Shown: positions 1-7,914 of the stretch, one piece after another
How the letters are laid out: every line of letters starts with the position of its first letter
How positions within the stretch are numbered: position 1 is the stretch's first letter
Assembly (NCBI RefSeq): GCF_003710255.1
Contig: NZ_RHIB01000001.1
Coordinates: 1,178,001 to 1,242,000 of the forward strand
Length of the DNA: 64,000 bases
Source: Alteribacter keqinensis
Lineage (GTDB): Bacteria; Bacillota; Bacilli; Bacillales; Salisediminibacteriaceae
Reading direction: 5' to 3'
The notes under the pieces: generated by a model
What the model was told of the DNA's origin: nothing
The model's database searches: none
The model's input: the letters and a program-made list of their open reading frames with translations, nothing else
Made by a program: the position numbers and the translations under genes

Positions 1-905
1 TCTACTGTGTTTGATGCGCTTGCGGCTACCTGATCGGTTGTAGAGGCAATCTGTGTAGTGGCTGCTGTTGTATGCTGGGAGTGATTTGATAGTTCTGATG
101 ATGCACTTGCAACAGAGTCTGCAGTTTCAGATGCCTGTTTCAAAAGAGTCCTCAACTCAGTAACCATACGGTTAACAGAAGTGGTAAGGCGTCCGATTTC
201 ATCTTTTGACTTTGTTTTAATTCGTTCTCCGCTCAAATCTCCCCTTGCTACTTCTTCAATCTTGTTTGCAACCAGGAGAATCGGAGTGACAACCTGCCTT
301 GCTACAAACAAGGCTACCAGAATGGCCACAATCACACCAGCACCCGTTGCAATAATATTAAACAGTGCTACCGTTTCCCCTTGGGCACTCATATCATTTC
401 CTCTTGAAATAATACCGTCCTGCTCCTGGGAAGCAAGAGCTGTAAAGCCTTCCATAACCTCTTCAGCGATCGGGTCAAGCTGGTAACGGACAGTAATCAG
501 CGCCGTATCCATTCCGTGCTCTTCATACATGGGAAAAACGCGGGAGATCGTAATATCATTCCAGTACTCACTGCGGTCAATCAAGTGTGCCACGTGTTCG
601 TCTTCATTTGAAAAACCGAGGAGGTCAGCACCAAGAGCATTGCTCTCTTCGGCGAGTTCAATATAACGCTCTCTGTATTCATCGTCTCCGCTTAATATGT
701 ATCCTCTGATATTTGCCATGCGATCAGCCATGTTCAGGGCCATGCCGCTGCTGGTGGTGAGGTGCGGAAGCTCTTCACTCATGATGCGGTCCACATTTTG
801 ATTAATCGTATAAAGGTTCACCATTGAGAACGATGAAATCCCAAGAAGGATAACCAAGATAATACCAAAACCCAATAGTATTTTTGCTCGTAAACTCTTT
901 TTCAT
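1..905 (-). CDS. Methyl-accepting chemotaxis protein, N-terminal part (runs off left edge)
   Basis: Reading leftward from the ATG at 905, the frame stays open to the window edge, about 301 codons. Translation shows a short basic start (MKKSLRAK), a first membrane helix at about residues 7-27, and a helical extracellular four-helix-bundle type sensor region. A second membrane helix (about 182-204) is followed by a HAMP domain (VVTPILLVANKIEEVARGDL, then KDEIGRL) and the start of the methyl-accepting coiled coil. Known role of the family: sense ligands outside the cell and control CheA kinase activity. The ligand cannot be told. The CheW/CheA-contacting tip lies outside the window. Confidence 0.9.
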   Translation of the reverse strand, partial: MKKSLRAKILLGFGIILVILLGISSFSMVNLYTINQNVDRIMSEELPHLTTSSGMALNMADRMANIRGYILSGDDEYRERYIELAEESNALGADLLGFSNEDEHVAHLIDRSEYWNDITISRVFPMYEEHGMDTALITVRYQLDPIAEEVMEGFTALASQEQDGIISRGNDMSAQGETVALFNIIATGAGVIVAILVALFVARQVVTPILLVANKIEEVARGDLSGERIKTKSKDEIGRLTTSVNRMVTELRTLLKQASETADSVASASSELSNHSQHTTAATTQIASTTDQVAASASNTV

Positions 906-1022
906 AACAGTCCCCCAGTCAAACAATTCAATTGTCTAAAATATCAAAAAAACATAAAAATACTATATCATATTACTCATGACTTTTGACTGAATAAATA
1001 AAAAAATGCCCCATGCATAATA

Positions 1023-1056
1023 AAACAGGCATAAGAGTCCTATCTTATGCCTGTTT
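1023..1056 (-). terminator. Rho-independent terminator after the MFS gene
   Basis: A 14-bp perfect stem (AAACAGGCATAAGA with its complement) and a 6-base loop. Read on the minus strand it is followed by TTTTATT. It lies just downstream of the MFS gene stop. Confidence 0.85.
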
Positions 1057-1076
1057 CTCATCAACCTATTCTATTT

Positions 1077-2261
1077 TTACCCGTTCATCTCTGCCAGCCG
1101 TTTTTTATCTTTCATTCCCTGGCGGGTTCTGAAGTAGTATGCTCTGTAAAACAATGAGCCCAACAGGCCGAGCAACGCAAAACCAAACATCATGTAATAA
1201 AGGGTTCTGACCATAAATGTATCAATAACTGCTCCGCCAATAAGAGAGCCGATCACTCCTGATACACCGAAGAACACACTGATAAACAGGAGGTGTCCTG
1301 TTGATGTAAGTTCATCAGGTACCAGACGTGCTACGAATTGAAAGGCCGTTAAATAAAAGACACCGAAAGTCAGACCATGAAGGATCTGTAAATATAAAAT
1401 GTCTCCAGGCCCTGACACGCTCCCCATAAGAAGCCACCGCAGCACATATAAAACAGCGGCAAATGTAATAAAAGTCAGAGGATGAAACCGCCTGAGCCAC
1501 AAGGCACTCGCTGCAAACACAACCGCCTCTGTGATGACACCGATAAACCAGGCAGTCCCTATGATTGCTTCATTTCCTCCAAGCTCTACAATATACAGTC
1601 CGAGAAAAGTATCATTCATTCTGTGTGTCAGGCTGATCAGGAAAATCATGATTAAAAACAAAGCAAGAACAGGATCCTTCCCGAGCAGCAGTGCTTTCTT
1701 CAAATTCGCTTTCTTCCTGGAAGGCGTACTGTCCGGCGCCCTGGTACAAAACAGGATTGCAATAATTAAAAAGAACGCATAAAGATAGTAAATATTCTGG
1801 ATCCCAAACGATGCAAGAAGATACCCTGAAACAAGAGACGACGTACCAAAGCCGAGTGACCCCCACATCCGGATGCTTCCAAAGGAAACCCCCCGTTCAT
1901 AGGATACCTTTTGTGCAAGACTGTCGCCCAGTCCTCCTGCAGGGGACATAAAAGCAAAGAAGATAAATAATAAAAACATAATCCAGACAAACTCATTCAT
2001 CTGAAACACAATAAAGCCGACAATCAGTGCTCCTGTCAGGCAGGTTAAAAGAATATATTTTACGGTTTTCCATCTGTCACTCATATAGCCCCAGAAAGGC
2101 TGTGACAAAATCGCAGCAAAAGGTCCCACAGCAAGTAAAATGCCGATTTGGGACCCTGAGAGACCGAGTGCCTGAAAATAGACAGGCATATAACTGATAA
2201 TGATGGTCATGGCTGAATGGAAAAAGAACAGTGTTCCTTTCAGCTTCCATGTGTGGTTCAT
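1077..2261 (-). CDS. MFS permease, MFS_1-like / nucleoside-H+ symporter-like family
   Basis: A 394-residue integral membrane protein with about 12 hydrophobic segments. An MFS-type loop (FWGYMSDRWKTVKY, around residues 56-69) sits between helices 2 and 3. The length and N-terminus (Lys-rich start, FFFHSAMTIIISYMPVYFQ) fit the PF12832 MFS_1-like group, to which B. subtilis YwbF belongs. Members are predicted sugar, nucleoside or aromatic-acid/proton symporters; the substrate here is unknown. The start is set by GGAAAGGGAACGATAAC before ATG. It stands alone with its own terminator and has no catabolic genes beside it. Confidence 0.8.
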   Translation of the reverse strand: MNHTWKLKGTLFFFHSAMTIIISYMPVYFQALGLSGSQIGILLAVGPFAAILSQPFWGYMSDRWKTVKYILLTCLTGALIVGFIVFQMNEFVWIMFLLFIFFAFMSPAGGLGDSLAQKVSYERGVSFGSIRMWGSLGFGTSSLVSGYLLASFGIQNIYYLYAFFLIIAILFCTRAPDSTPSRKKANLKKALLLGKDPVLALFLIMIFLISLTHRMNDTFLGLYIVELGGNEAIIGTAWFIGVITEAVVFAASALWLRRFHPLTFITFAAVLYVLRWLLMGSVSGPGDILYLQILHGLTFGVFYLTAFQFVARLVPDELTSTGHLLFISVFFGVSGVIGSLIGGAVIDTFMVRTLYYMMFGFALLGLLGSLFYRAYYFRTRQGMKDKKRLAEMNG

Positions 2262-2461
2262 GTTATCGTTCCCTTTCCAAAAAGCTGTTTACATATCATT
2301 AGCTGGTTTTCATAAAGCTGATTCGCAGATTGCTATTTTGACTTCTCTCATAAATTCCCTTAACGGCTGAGAAGAAGCCTGCGTACACTTGGGGGGCTCT
2401 GGCTTAAACACGCTTATTCCTCCAGCAGGTCTTGAAAAAACAGCTCCTAAAACCGGCTCCT

Positions 2462-3682
2462 TTATAGCAGCCACTCCCGCTCAAATAAAAATGAAGGATC
2501 GATATCAAGAAACACAAAGCGGTTTCCGGACAAAGGATAGGAATAGGTCCGGACAAGTTCATTTGTCTCTATATCACGATAAACATCTGAGAGTATTCCG
2601 GTTTTTCTGCTCTCCATCTGAGCAACGTTTTCAAGAAAGTACGATCGCCAGCTCCAGTTCTTCCCCTTGGCAATTGTCTCCTCATACCAATTGCCTTCTT
2701 TATCTTTTTTCCAGTTTGATGTGAGCTGATAGCCAAACCTTTCACACATGTAAACACGGAAAACCATGTGACTTAACTGCTCTGCAATCGCTTTTGCCTC
2801 TTCATCATCAGACTTGTACCTGGTGAGGGATTTCCCGAGATTGGCCAGCTGCTCATCCAGTCCTAAAACAAATGCGATCTGTTCCTGTAATAGGCTGTTT
2901 GCACGGTGAATAAAGGAACGGACCTTTTCATCCAGGTTCTGTTTTACCATATCCCTGCTGATCCAGGAAAGACCGGGTTTATGCAGGTATCCCCCTTCAA
3001 TAAAGCGTCCTCCATGCCCCCATGCAATATGGAGGTGATGAAGATCTTCTATTCCTTTAAACAGAAGAGTCGCTCCGATTTTCCGGGAGAAAATGGCAAG
3101 AGCCTCAAGAACGTTGCGGTAATCAAAAGCTGATTCGTGGTTTCCGATCCCTTCAAGGTCAATCTTCATCATGTTTGGCTCAAGCTTTGACAGACGGTCA
3201 AGGTTACTTCCGAATTTACCCAGGTCATCAATGGCTACCTGAATGCCGTTGGTTGTGAAAAACTTCATCAGATGACTCAGGCTTTCAATGTCCCCCTGGA
3301 AATCGTGTTCACGAAACTCCAGAACGATTTTTTTAAGGGGAAGACCTTGTTTTTCGTACTGAAAGAGAAGGTTTAATAACAATTCATGATTATCGAGCTC
3401 GTCCAGAACATTTGCATCAACGTTTAAAAATAAGAAAGGCTGCTCTTCCTGAGTAAGGTAGTGAGCAAACGCCTGGTTGTATATCTGTTCGTCAATTTCC
3501 CATTTGTATTCTGCCGGAACATTTCCATCCCTGAAAAAAGAGCCGAGGGACACCCAGTCTTTGTCGGTCTTCAAATGTCCAAGCACTTCATATCCTGCAA
3601 TAATATGCTCATCACAGCTGATTACAGGCTGGTAAAACGGCGCAATGTTTTCTTTATGTAAAATGATATCTAAAGGATCCAT
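2462..3682 (-). CDS. ykuI: YkuI-type EAL-domain protein with C-terminal sensor domain
   Basis: 406 residues. Residues 1-240 form an EAL-like domain with a degenerate signature (YEVLG instead of EAL). The other active-site patches are still visible: FLNVDANVL, IVLEFREHD, VAIDDLGKFGSN, MKIDLEG and FKGIED. Residues 250-406 match the PAS-like YkuI C-terminal domain. B. subtilis YkuI has the same architecture and length (about 407 aa); it is known to bind c-di-GMP, while phosphodiesterase activity was not detected. The start MDPLD was chosen because AAGGGG sits 7 nt upstream; the longer reading has no ribosome site. Probably a cytoplasmic c-di-GMP receptor. Confidence 0.85.
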   Translation of the reverse strand: MDPLDIILHKENIAPFYQPVISCDEHIIAGYEVLGHLKTDKDWVSLGSFFRDGNVPAEYKWEIDEQIYNQAFAHYLTQEEQPFLFLNVDANVLDELDNHELLLNLLFQYEKQGLPLKKIVLEFREHDFQGDIESLSHLMKFFTTNGIQVAIDDLGKFGSNLDRLSKLEPNMMKIDLEGIGNHESAFDYRNVLEALAIFSRKIGATLLFKGIEDLHHLHIAWGHGGRFIEGGYLHKPGLSWISRDMVKQNLDEKVRSFIHRANSLLQEQIAFVLGLDEQLANLGKSLTRYKSDDEEAKAIAEQLSHMVFRVYMCERFGYQLTSNWKKDKEGNWYEETIAKGKNWSWRSYFLENVAQMESRKTGILSDVYRDIETNELVRTYSYPLSGNRFVFLDIDPSFLFEREWLL

Positions 3683-3934
3683 AATCATTCCCCTTTTACT
3701 CCTTTTACCCAACTATTATAGCACGCATTTCTATTAAGGGGATGAAATGTGCAGACATGAAAAAAGGAGCTTCTCATAAGACGTATAATGTCCTTTTAAG
3801 AAGCCCTTTGCAGCAATGAGCGAAGTCATACCCTCTTTGACAGCCCGGTACAGGCGGTCTTTTCGTGTTCATCGGGTAGCGCGAGTTGCGCCATGGCCAT
3901 TCTGATTTGAACTATTAAGATACCTTCAGGCGAA

Positions 3935-4987
3935 TCACTCACAGCGGGTGGTAATCCTTTCGTTCAGCTCATTCACCAGTCCCATCATGCTTCTCTCATT
4001 TAAGCGTGACAGACAAAGCTGGTCAAGTTTATTCTCAAGTTTGAGCATCACTTTAAGCCCTTCTGTACCAGATTTCATTTTGCCTGTATAAAGTGCCGAA
4101 AGTTCCTGAAGTTCCGTTTCATATTCTTTTTCCACAGCCGGGTCCATACACCGTTCAAACATATCAATCACGTGATCTCCTTCTCTTGTAGGATTAATCA
4201 CATGAGGAGCAGTACCATCAAGGATGGCATAGCTGAGCTCCGGAATCACGACCATGTCCAGACTGTCAGGATCGAGTCCGCACGGGAAGGAACGGACATC
4301 AAGGCCTGAATCTTCTGCATGTTTGACTACTTTTCGCATAAGGGTCGACTTTCCGCTTCCGGATCTTCCCTTGATGATAATCCGGTTGGATAATGGCTGT
4401 GTAATGGAATGGATAAAGTTTACCGGTCCGTATGCAGTAGCCCCGCCGAAAAAACGTTCGTCAGAAATGGAATCCGGCTTCCGGTGCCCTTTTCCATCAA
4501 ACATGATGGTGATCACATCTTCTGCCGCTTTGTCAGCTTTTGAAAAGTCCATTCCCTTTAGATAATAGTCTTCCTTTTGAACGTGAATCGCTTTTCCTTC
4601 ACCGAAAGAGCGGTGAACCTTTGTTTCCTGGTTACGAAGCTGCTCCATCAATTGTCTGAGTTCATCATTTTTTTCTGACGTTAGACAGCTGTTAAGATCA
4701 AAGGTCCGGGCCCCGGCTTTGAGTGGATGAAGAGGATCATCACCGAGAATCAGTATCCTGTGGCCGTCGGAAATTCCTTCAAGGGTCTTCCCGTCAGTCG
4801 GGTGTAAATACCTTACAAAATGTGCCCTGTTTTGTACCTGCTTATTTAAAAGAAGATTAAGGACATCTTCACGCATCTTTTTGCTTCCGCCTGAAATAAG
4901 ATGGATGTCTTCAAACTGATCAGCTGCTTTTTCAATAAGTGAGACATAGCCCCGGCTTGTATGGGCACGCCATAAGTAATTGCTCAT
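3935..4987 (-). CDS. P-loop ATPase of unknown function (PRK06851-type)
   Basis: 350 residues from the start MSNYLWRAHTSRG, which has GGGAGT 7 nt upstream. The longer reading adds 16 residues with no ribosome site. The C-terminal half carries a clear Walker A motif (IIIKGRSGSGKSTLMRKV). The N-terminal half also looks like an NTPase fold, with HLISGG in place of a P-loop, so the protein may be two related domains of which only the second keeps the loop. Proteins of this type are widespread in spore-forming Firmicutes with no established function. It lies downstream of the PHP gene on the same strand, 65 bp away. Confidence 0.7.
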   Translation of the reverse strand: MSNYLWRAHTSRGYVSLIEKAADQFEDIHLISGGSKKMREDVLNLLLNKQVQNRAHFVRYLHPTDGKTLEGISDGHRILILGDDPLHPLKAGARTFDLNSCLTSEKNDELRQLMEQLRNQETKVHRSFGEGKAIHVQKEDYYLKGMDFSKADKAAEDVITIMFDGKGHRKPDSISDERFFGGATAYGPVNFIHSITQPLSNRIIIKGRSGSGKSTLMRKVVKHAEDSGLDVRSFPCGLDPDSLDMVVIPELSYAILDGTAPHVINPTREGDHVIDMFERCMDPAVEKEYETELQELSALYTGKMKSGTEGLKVMLKLENKLDQLCLSRLNERSMMGLVNELNERITTRCE

Positions 4988-5052
4988 TTTCCACACTCCC
5001 GCCCCGTATTGTGACGTTAGTATGGTATTCACCAAGGTGACAATTTGTGCGT

Positions 5053-5895
5053 TTACAGCCTCTCCAGAAACTGCTCCGCATGTTCATTGGGAAGTTTGGT
5101 TATTCCCAATTCTTCGCCTTCCCGCCCGAAGGATTCATGGTGAAAATCTGATCCGCCCGTGCGGAGCATTTTTCTCCCGCTTTCCCTTTCAATCTTATCG
5201 CAAAGAGATGAAAACCGTTCGATGGCTTTCTCTGAGTGATCCCGGTGATACACTTCGACACCGTCAAGTCCAGCATCCTTAGCCCATTCTTCAATCTGAT
5301 CGTCAATGTCATAAAAAACGGGATGAGCAACAACAGCAATCCCCCCTGCTTTCTGAAGCACACTGATGGCTTCTTCAGGAGTAAGTTCCTCTTTTTTTGG
5401 TACATAAACAGGCCTGCCGTATCCGATATACTTGTCAAAAGCATCCTTCACCGTCTTTGCATACCCCTTGTCCACAAGGGCTTTAGCCATGTGGGGACGT
5501 GAATAGGTATGGCCTGTAACGTGGGGAAGAATATCAGACCATTCAATATCCATCCCAGCAGACTGGCACTTCTGAATCATCTCTTCCATTCTCCCTTTAC
5601 GCATGCTTCTGTAATAAGCAATCGTTTCCTGAAAAGCCTCATCTTCCGGACGGAAATTGTATCCTAAAATGTCCACACTCCGCCCTCCTTTTGCCCGGGT
5701 ACTGAGTTCAATCCCCGGCACAAAGCGTATGCCGTGTTTTCGGGCTTGTTTTTGTGCCGCCTCAAGCCCGCCTGTAGTGTCGTGGTCGGTAAGGGCAATG
5801 ACGGTAAGGCCTCCGCGGGCACATTTTTCAACAAGTTCCAAAGGATCATAACCGCCATCTGAATACGTAGAATGCATATGCAGGTCTGCTTTCAT
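5053..5895 (-). CDS. PHP-domain phosphoesterase (YciV/TrpH family)
   Basis: About 280 residues. The N-terminus has the PHP metal-binding signature DLHMHSTYSDG (residues 4-14), followed by ALTDHDTTGGL, the FVPGIELST loop, VAHPVFYD and the C-terminal GGSDFHHE. All expected metal ligands are present. Characterised relatives (E. coli YciV/RNase AM, Chromobacterium TrpH) hydrolyse 3',5'-nucleoside bisphosphates or trim RNA 5' ends; that is the likely activity. The gene follows nadE immediately: TAG, then GTG ATG AAA. Start is therefore GTG (5898) or ATG (5895). Translational coupling to nadE is likely. Confidence 0.8.
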   Translation of the reverse strand: MKADLHMHSTYSDGGYDPLELVEKCARGGLTVIALTDHDTTGGLEAAQKQARKHGIRFVPGIELSTRAKGGRSVDILGYNFRPEDEAFQETIAYYRSMRKGRMEEMIQKCQSAGMDIEWSDILPHVTGHTYSRPHMAKALVDKGYAKTVKDAFDKYIGYGRPVYVPKKEELTPEEAISVLQKAGGIAVVAHPVFYDIDDQIEEWAKDAGLDGVEVYHRDHSEKAIERFSSLCDKIERESGRKMLRTGGSDFHHESFGREGEELGITKLPNEHAEQFLERL

Positions 5896-5898
5896 CAC

Positions 5899-6726
5899 CT
5901 ACTGCCACCACTTGTCAAACACTGTAACCGGAAGCTGGCGTTTATGCTCGGTCATGTTGTAGCGATTTTCGAGATTTTCTTTTGATGCGGCACTGATTTC
6001 TCTGCCTTCCAGGTAGTCATCGATTTCTTCATAGGTAATACCCAATGCCTCTTCGTCAGGAAGGAGGGGCTGATCGTCTTCAAGGTCTGCTGTCGGTTTT
6101 TTCGTATAAAGCCTTTCAGGAGCGCCAAGCTCTTTAAGGAGGGCCTGACCCTGCCGTTTATTCAAACCGAATAAAGGTGTCACATCACATGCACCATCCC
6201 CGTACTTTGTGTAAAAACCGGTAACCGCCTCTGCTGCGTGATCTGTTCCAGCCACCAGGCATCCGTAGTGGGCTGCCAGGTCAAATTGCACTTTCATCCG
6301 CTCACGGGCTTTTGTGTTGCCTTTAATGAAATCACTCATTTCTTCTCCCGTTGCTTCTTTGAACTGGGAGTACGAAGCATCTACGGCCGGTTTGATGTTC
6401 ACCGTCACTCTGTTGTAAGGGTCAATAAAATCAAGGGCCAACTGTGCATCGTCCTCATCTTTTTGTACGCCGTGAGGAAGTCTAACTGCGTAGAAGGTAT
6501 ATTTATCGGTGTTTTCCTCTTCGTTGAGCTCTGTCATTGCAAGCTGGATCAGTTTTCCGAGGAGGGAGGAGTCCTGTCCTCCGCTGATCCCCAGTACATA
6601 TCCGTTTGTTTTACTTTTCTTCGTATATGCTTTCAGGAAATCAAGGCGTTTTCTGATTTCTTCCTGAACATCAATCTCCGGTTTTACACTAAGTGCCGAA
6701 ATGATCTCATCCTGTTTGTTAATCAT
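5899..6726 (-). CDS. nadE: NAD synthetase, ammonia-dependent
   Basis: 275 residues from MINKQDEIISALSVKPEID, preceded by AGGAGGG six bases upstream. The longer reading adds 18 residues that do not belong to the family. Contains the N-type ATP pyrophosphatase loop LGISGGQDSS, the deamido-NAD region (AVRLPHGVQKDEDDAQLAL) and the C-terminal LYTKKPTADLEDDQPLLPDE stretch. NadE amidates deamido-NAD to NAD in the cytoplasm, the last step of NAD synthesis. There is no glutaminase domain, so the enzyme uses free ammonia, as in B. subtilis (272 aa). It sits between a yneQ-like gene and the PHP gene. Confidence 0.95.
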   Translation of the reverse strand: MINKQDEIISALSVKPEIDVQEEIRKRLDFLKAYTKKSKTNGYVLGISGGQDSSLLGKLIQLAMTELNEEENTDKYTFYAVRLPHGVQKDEDDAQLALDFIDPYNRVTVNIKPAVDASYSQFKEATGEEMSDFIKGNTKARERMKVQFDLAAHYGCLVAGTDHAAEAVTGFYTKYGDGACDVTPLFGLNKRQGQALLKELGAPERLYTKKPTADLEDDQPLLPDEEALGITYEEIDDYLEGREISAASKENLENRYNMTEHKRQLPVTVFDKWWQ

Positions 6727-6748
6727 ATAAATCCCTCCTGATTTGTAG

Positions 6749-7048
6749 TTACTGCTTAAATTTTTTAAGCTGGGACTCAAGCCCTTCTTTTTTCAATACA
6801 TCCCTTGCATTTTCTCCGAGCAGATCAAAGTGGGGGAGGCCTTTCTGGTAATGAATCCACTCACGTTTGAGTCCATACTGCTTTCCCCATTTAACAAGGG
6901 TTTCTACATTACTGCACCCTGCTTTTGTGACAGTCTTGTATTGGGGAAAGCGTTCATCGTACCAGTAATGTGTAAGGATGGCGATTTCCCCTCTTTGTGC
7001 CTTCTCTTTGAAAGCATTTAATTCTGATCTTGTAATGCCAAAGGCCAT
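6749..7048 (-). CDS. Conserved Bacillus protein, YneQ-like
   Basis: 99 residues from MAFGITRSELNAFKEKAQRG. The ATG at 7048 has AAGGGG 7 nt upstream and is preferred over two ATGs just before it. The sequence is hydrophilic with conserved-looking blocks (LTHYWYDERFPQYKTVTKAGC, GLKREWIHYQKG, PHFDLLGE). Size and position beside tlp and yneP fit B. subtilis YneQ, whose function I do not know. No transmembrane or signal sequence. It is 22 bp upstream of nadE and probably co-transcribed. Confidence 0.65.
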   Translation of the reverse strand: MAFGITRSELNAFKEKAQRGEIAILTHYWYDERFPQYKTVTKAGCSNVETLVKWGKQYGLKREWIHYQKGLPHFDLLGENARDVLKKEGLESQLKKFKQ

Positions 7049-7140
7049 CATCATTCCCCTTTTCACATTCTGCTCTTATTTTATCATTGTCTTACTATCA
7101 TTAATCAACTGATAAGGGCAAGGTGGATAAAAGAAAAGTG

Positions 7141-7167
7141 AAAAAGGCAAGGGCCTCTGCCCTTACC
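7141..7167 (-). terminator. Terminator after tlp
   Basis: GGCAAGGGC / GCCCTTACC hairpin followed on the minus strand by TTTTT. It lies directly downstream of the tlp stop, so it ends the AAA-yneP-tlp transcript before the yneQ-like gene. Confidence 0.8.
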
Positions 7168-7194
7168 TTATCCGTTACCCCATTTTAGAGATTT

Positions 7195-7425
7195 TTAATA
7201 TTCGCCGCGTTCACGGTCGCCCTGCTCGTCAGCAATTTCAGCTTTAAAGCTTTCAATACTCTCCTGGCGACGGTGGTTTTTATCCTGAATTGCCTGGCGG
7301 TCTTCCTCTGTCAAATCCAGATTGTCTGCTGTTTCCTCTGCTGCTTCGATGTTTTCCTGAGTGTTTTCAACCATCTGTTCCAGCTTTTCAACATTATCCT
7401 GGCGTTTATCCGGTTTTGCTTTCAT
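7195..7425 (-). CDS. tlp: Small acid-soluble spore protein Tlp
   Basis: 76 residues. The motif RQDNVEKLEQMVENTQENIE and the stretch RQAIQDKNHRRQESIESFKAE match the thioredoxin-like spore protein Tlp of B. subtilis (83 aa). Known: a forespore-made, sigma-G-dependent minor SASP of the spore core with no known enzymatic role. ATG 7425 has AAGGAGGAA nine bases upstream, so the extra N-terminal residues of the longest frame are not used. It follows yneP, as in B. subtilis the two are neighbours. Confidence 0.9.
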   Translation of the reverse strand: MKAKPDKRQDNVEKLEQMVENTQENIEAAEETADNLDLTEEDRQAIQDKNHRRQESIESFKAEIADEQGDRERGEY

Positions 7426-7497
7426 CTCTGTCGATTCCTCCTTCAAAAATTACCTTTTTATTGTGGCGGAATCAACAGATATTATTCACCTGCCGGG

Positions 7498-7914
7498 TCA
7501 CTTTTTGTGTTTTTCATAAGCTTCATGCCAGTCAGGGAACTGTTTTTTTATATTTATCGGACGGAACGTTTCATTTTTTACACACACGTGCTCACTGTAC
7601 CCGGCAACGCATTGCCGGCCTTCTTCATTAATAATTTCATACCCGTAGGTTACACGGATTCCTGTGTAGTCTTCAATCCACGTTCTGACGGTCACCTTTT
7701 CACCGTATTTTGCCGGCGCCTTATATGATAGGTTAATATTCGTAACAGGAGAAAGGATGCCGGACTTTTCCATATCAGCGTAACGAAAGCCAAGTGCTTC
7801 AATAAGTTCTGTCCGGCCGATTTCACACCAGACGAGATAATTGGCGTGATACACCACCCCCATTTGATCAGTCTCTGCATAACGAACATTAATCTTCGAC
7901 TCAGTAATAAGCAT
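7498..7914 (-). CDS. yneP: YneP-type acyl-CoA thioesterase (hotdog fold)
   Basis: 138 residues of the 4-hydroxybenzoyl-CoA thioesterase/YbgC family. The active-site block RYAETDQMGVVYHANYLVW contains the catalytic Asp and the HANY stretch. Expected activity: hydrolysis of acyl-CoA thioesters in the cytoplasm; the substrate chain is unknown. Its ATG overlaps the stop codon of the upstream AAA gene (TAATG), so the two are translationally coupled. Location next to tlp is as in B. subtilis. Confidence 0.85.
   Translation of the reverse strand: MLITESKINVRYAETDQMGVVYHANYLVWCEIGRTELIEALGFRYADMEKSGILSPVTNINLSYKAPAKYGEKVTVRTWIEDYTGIRVTYGYEIINEEGRQCVAGYSEHVCVKNETFRPINIKKQFPDWHEAYEKHKK

Noticed and set aside
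181-486. 101-codon plus-strand frame
   Set aside because: Antisense shadow of the chemoreceptor gene, which has full domain structure.
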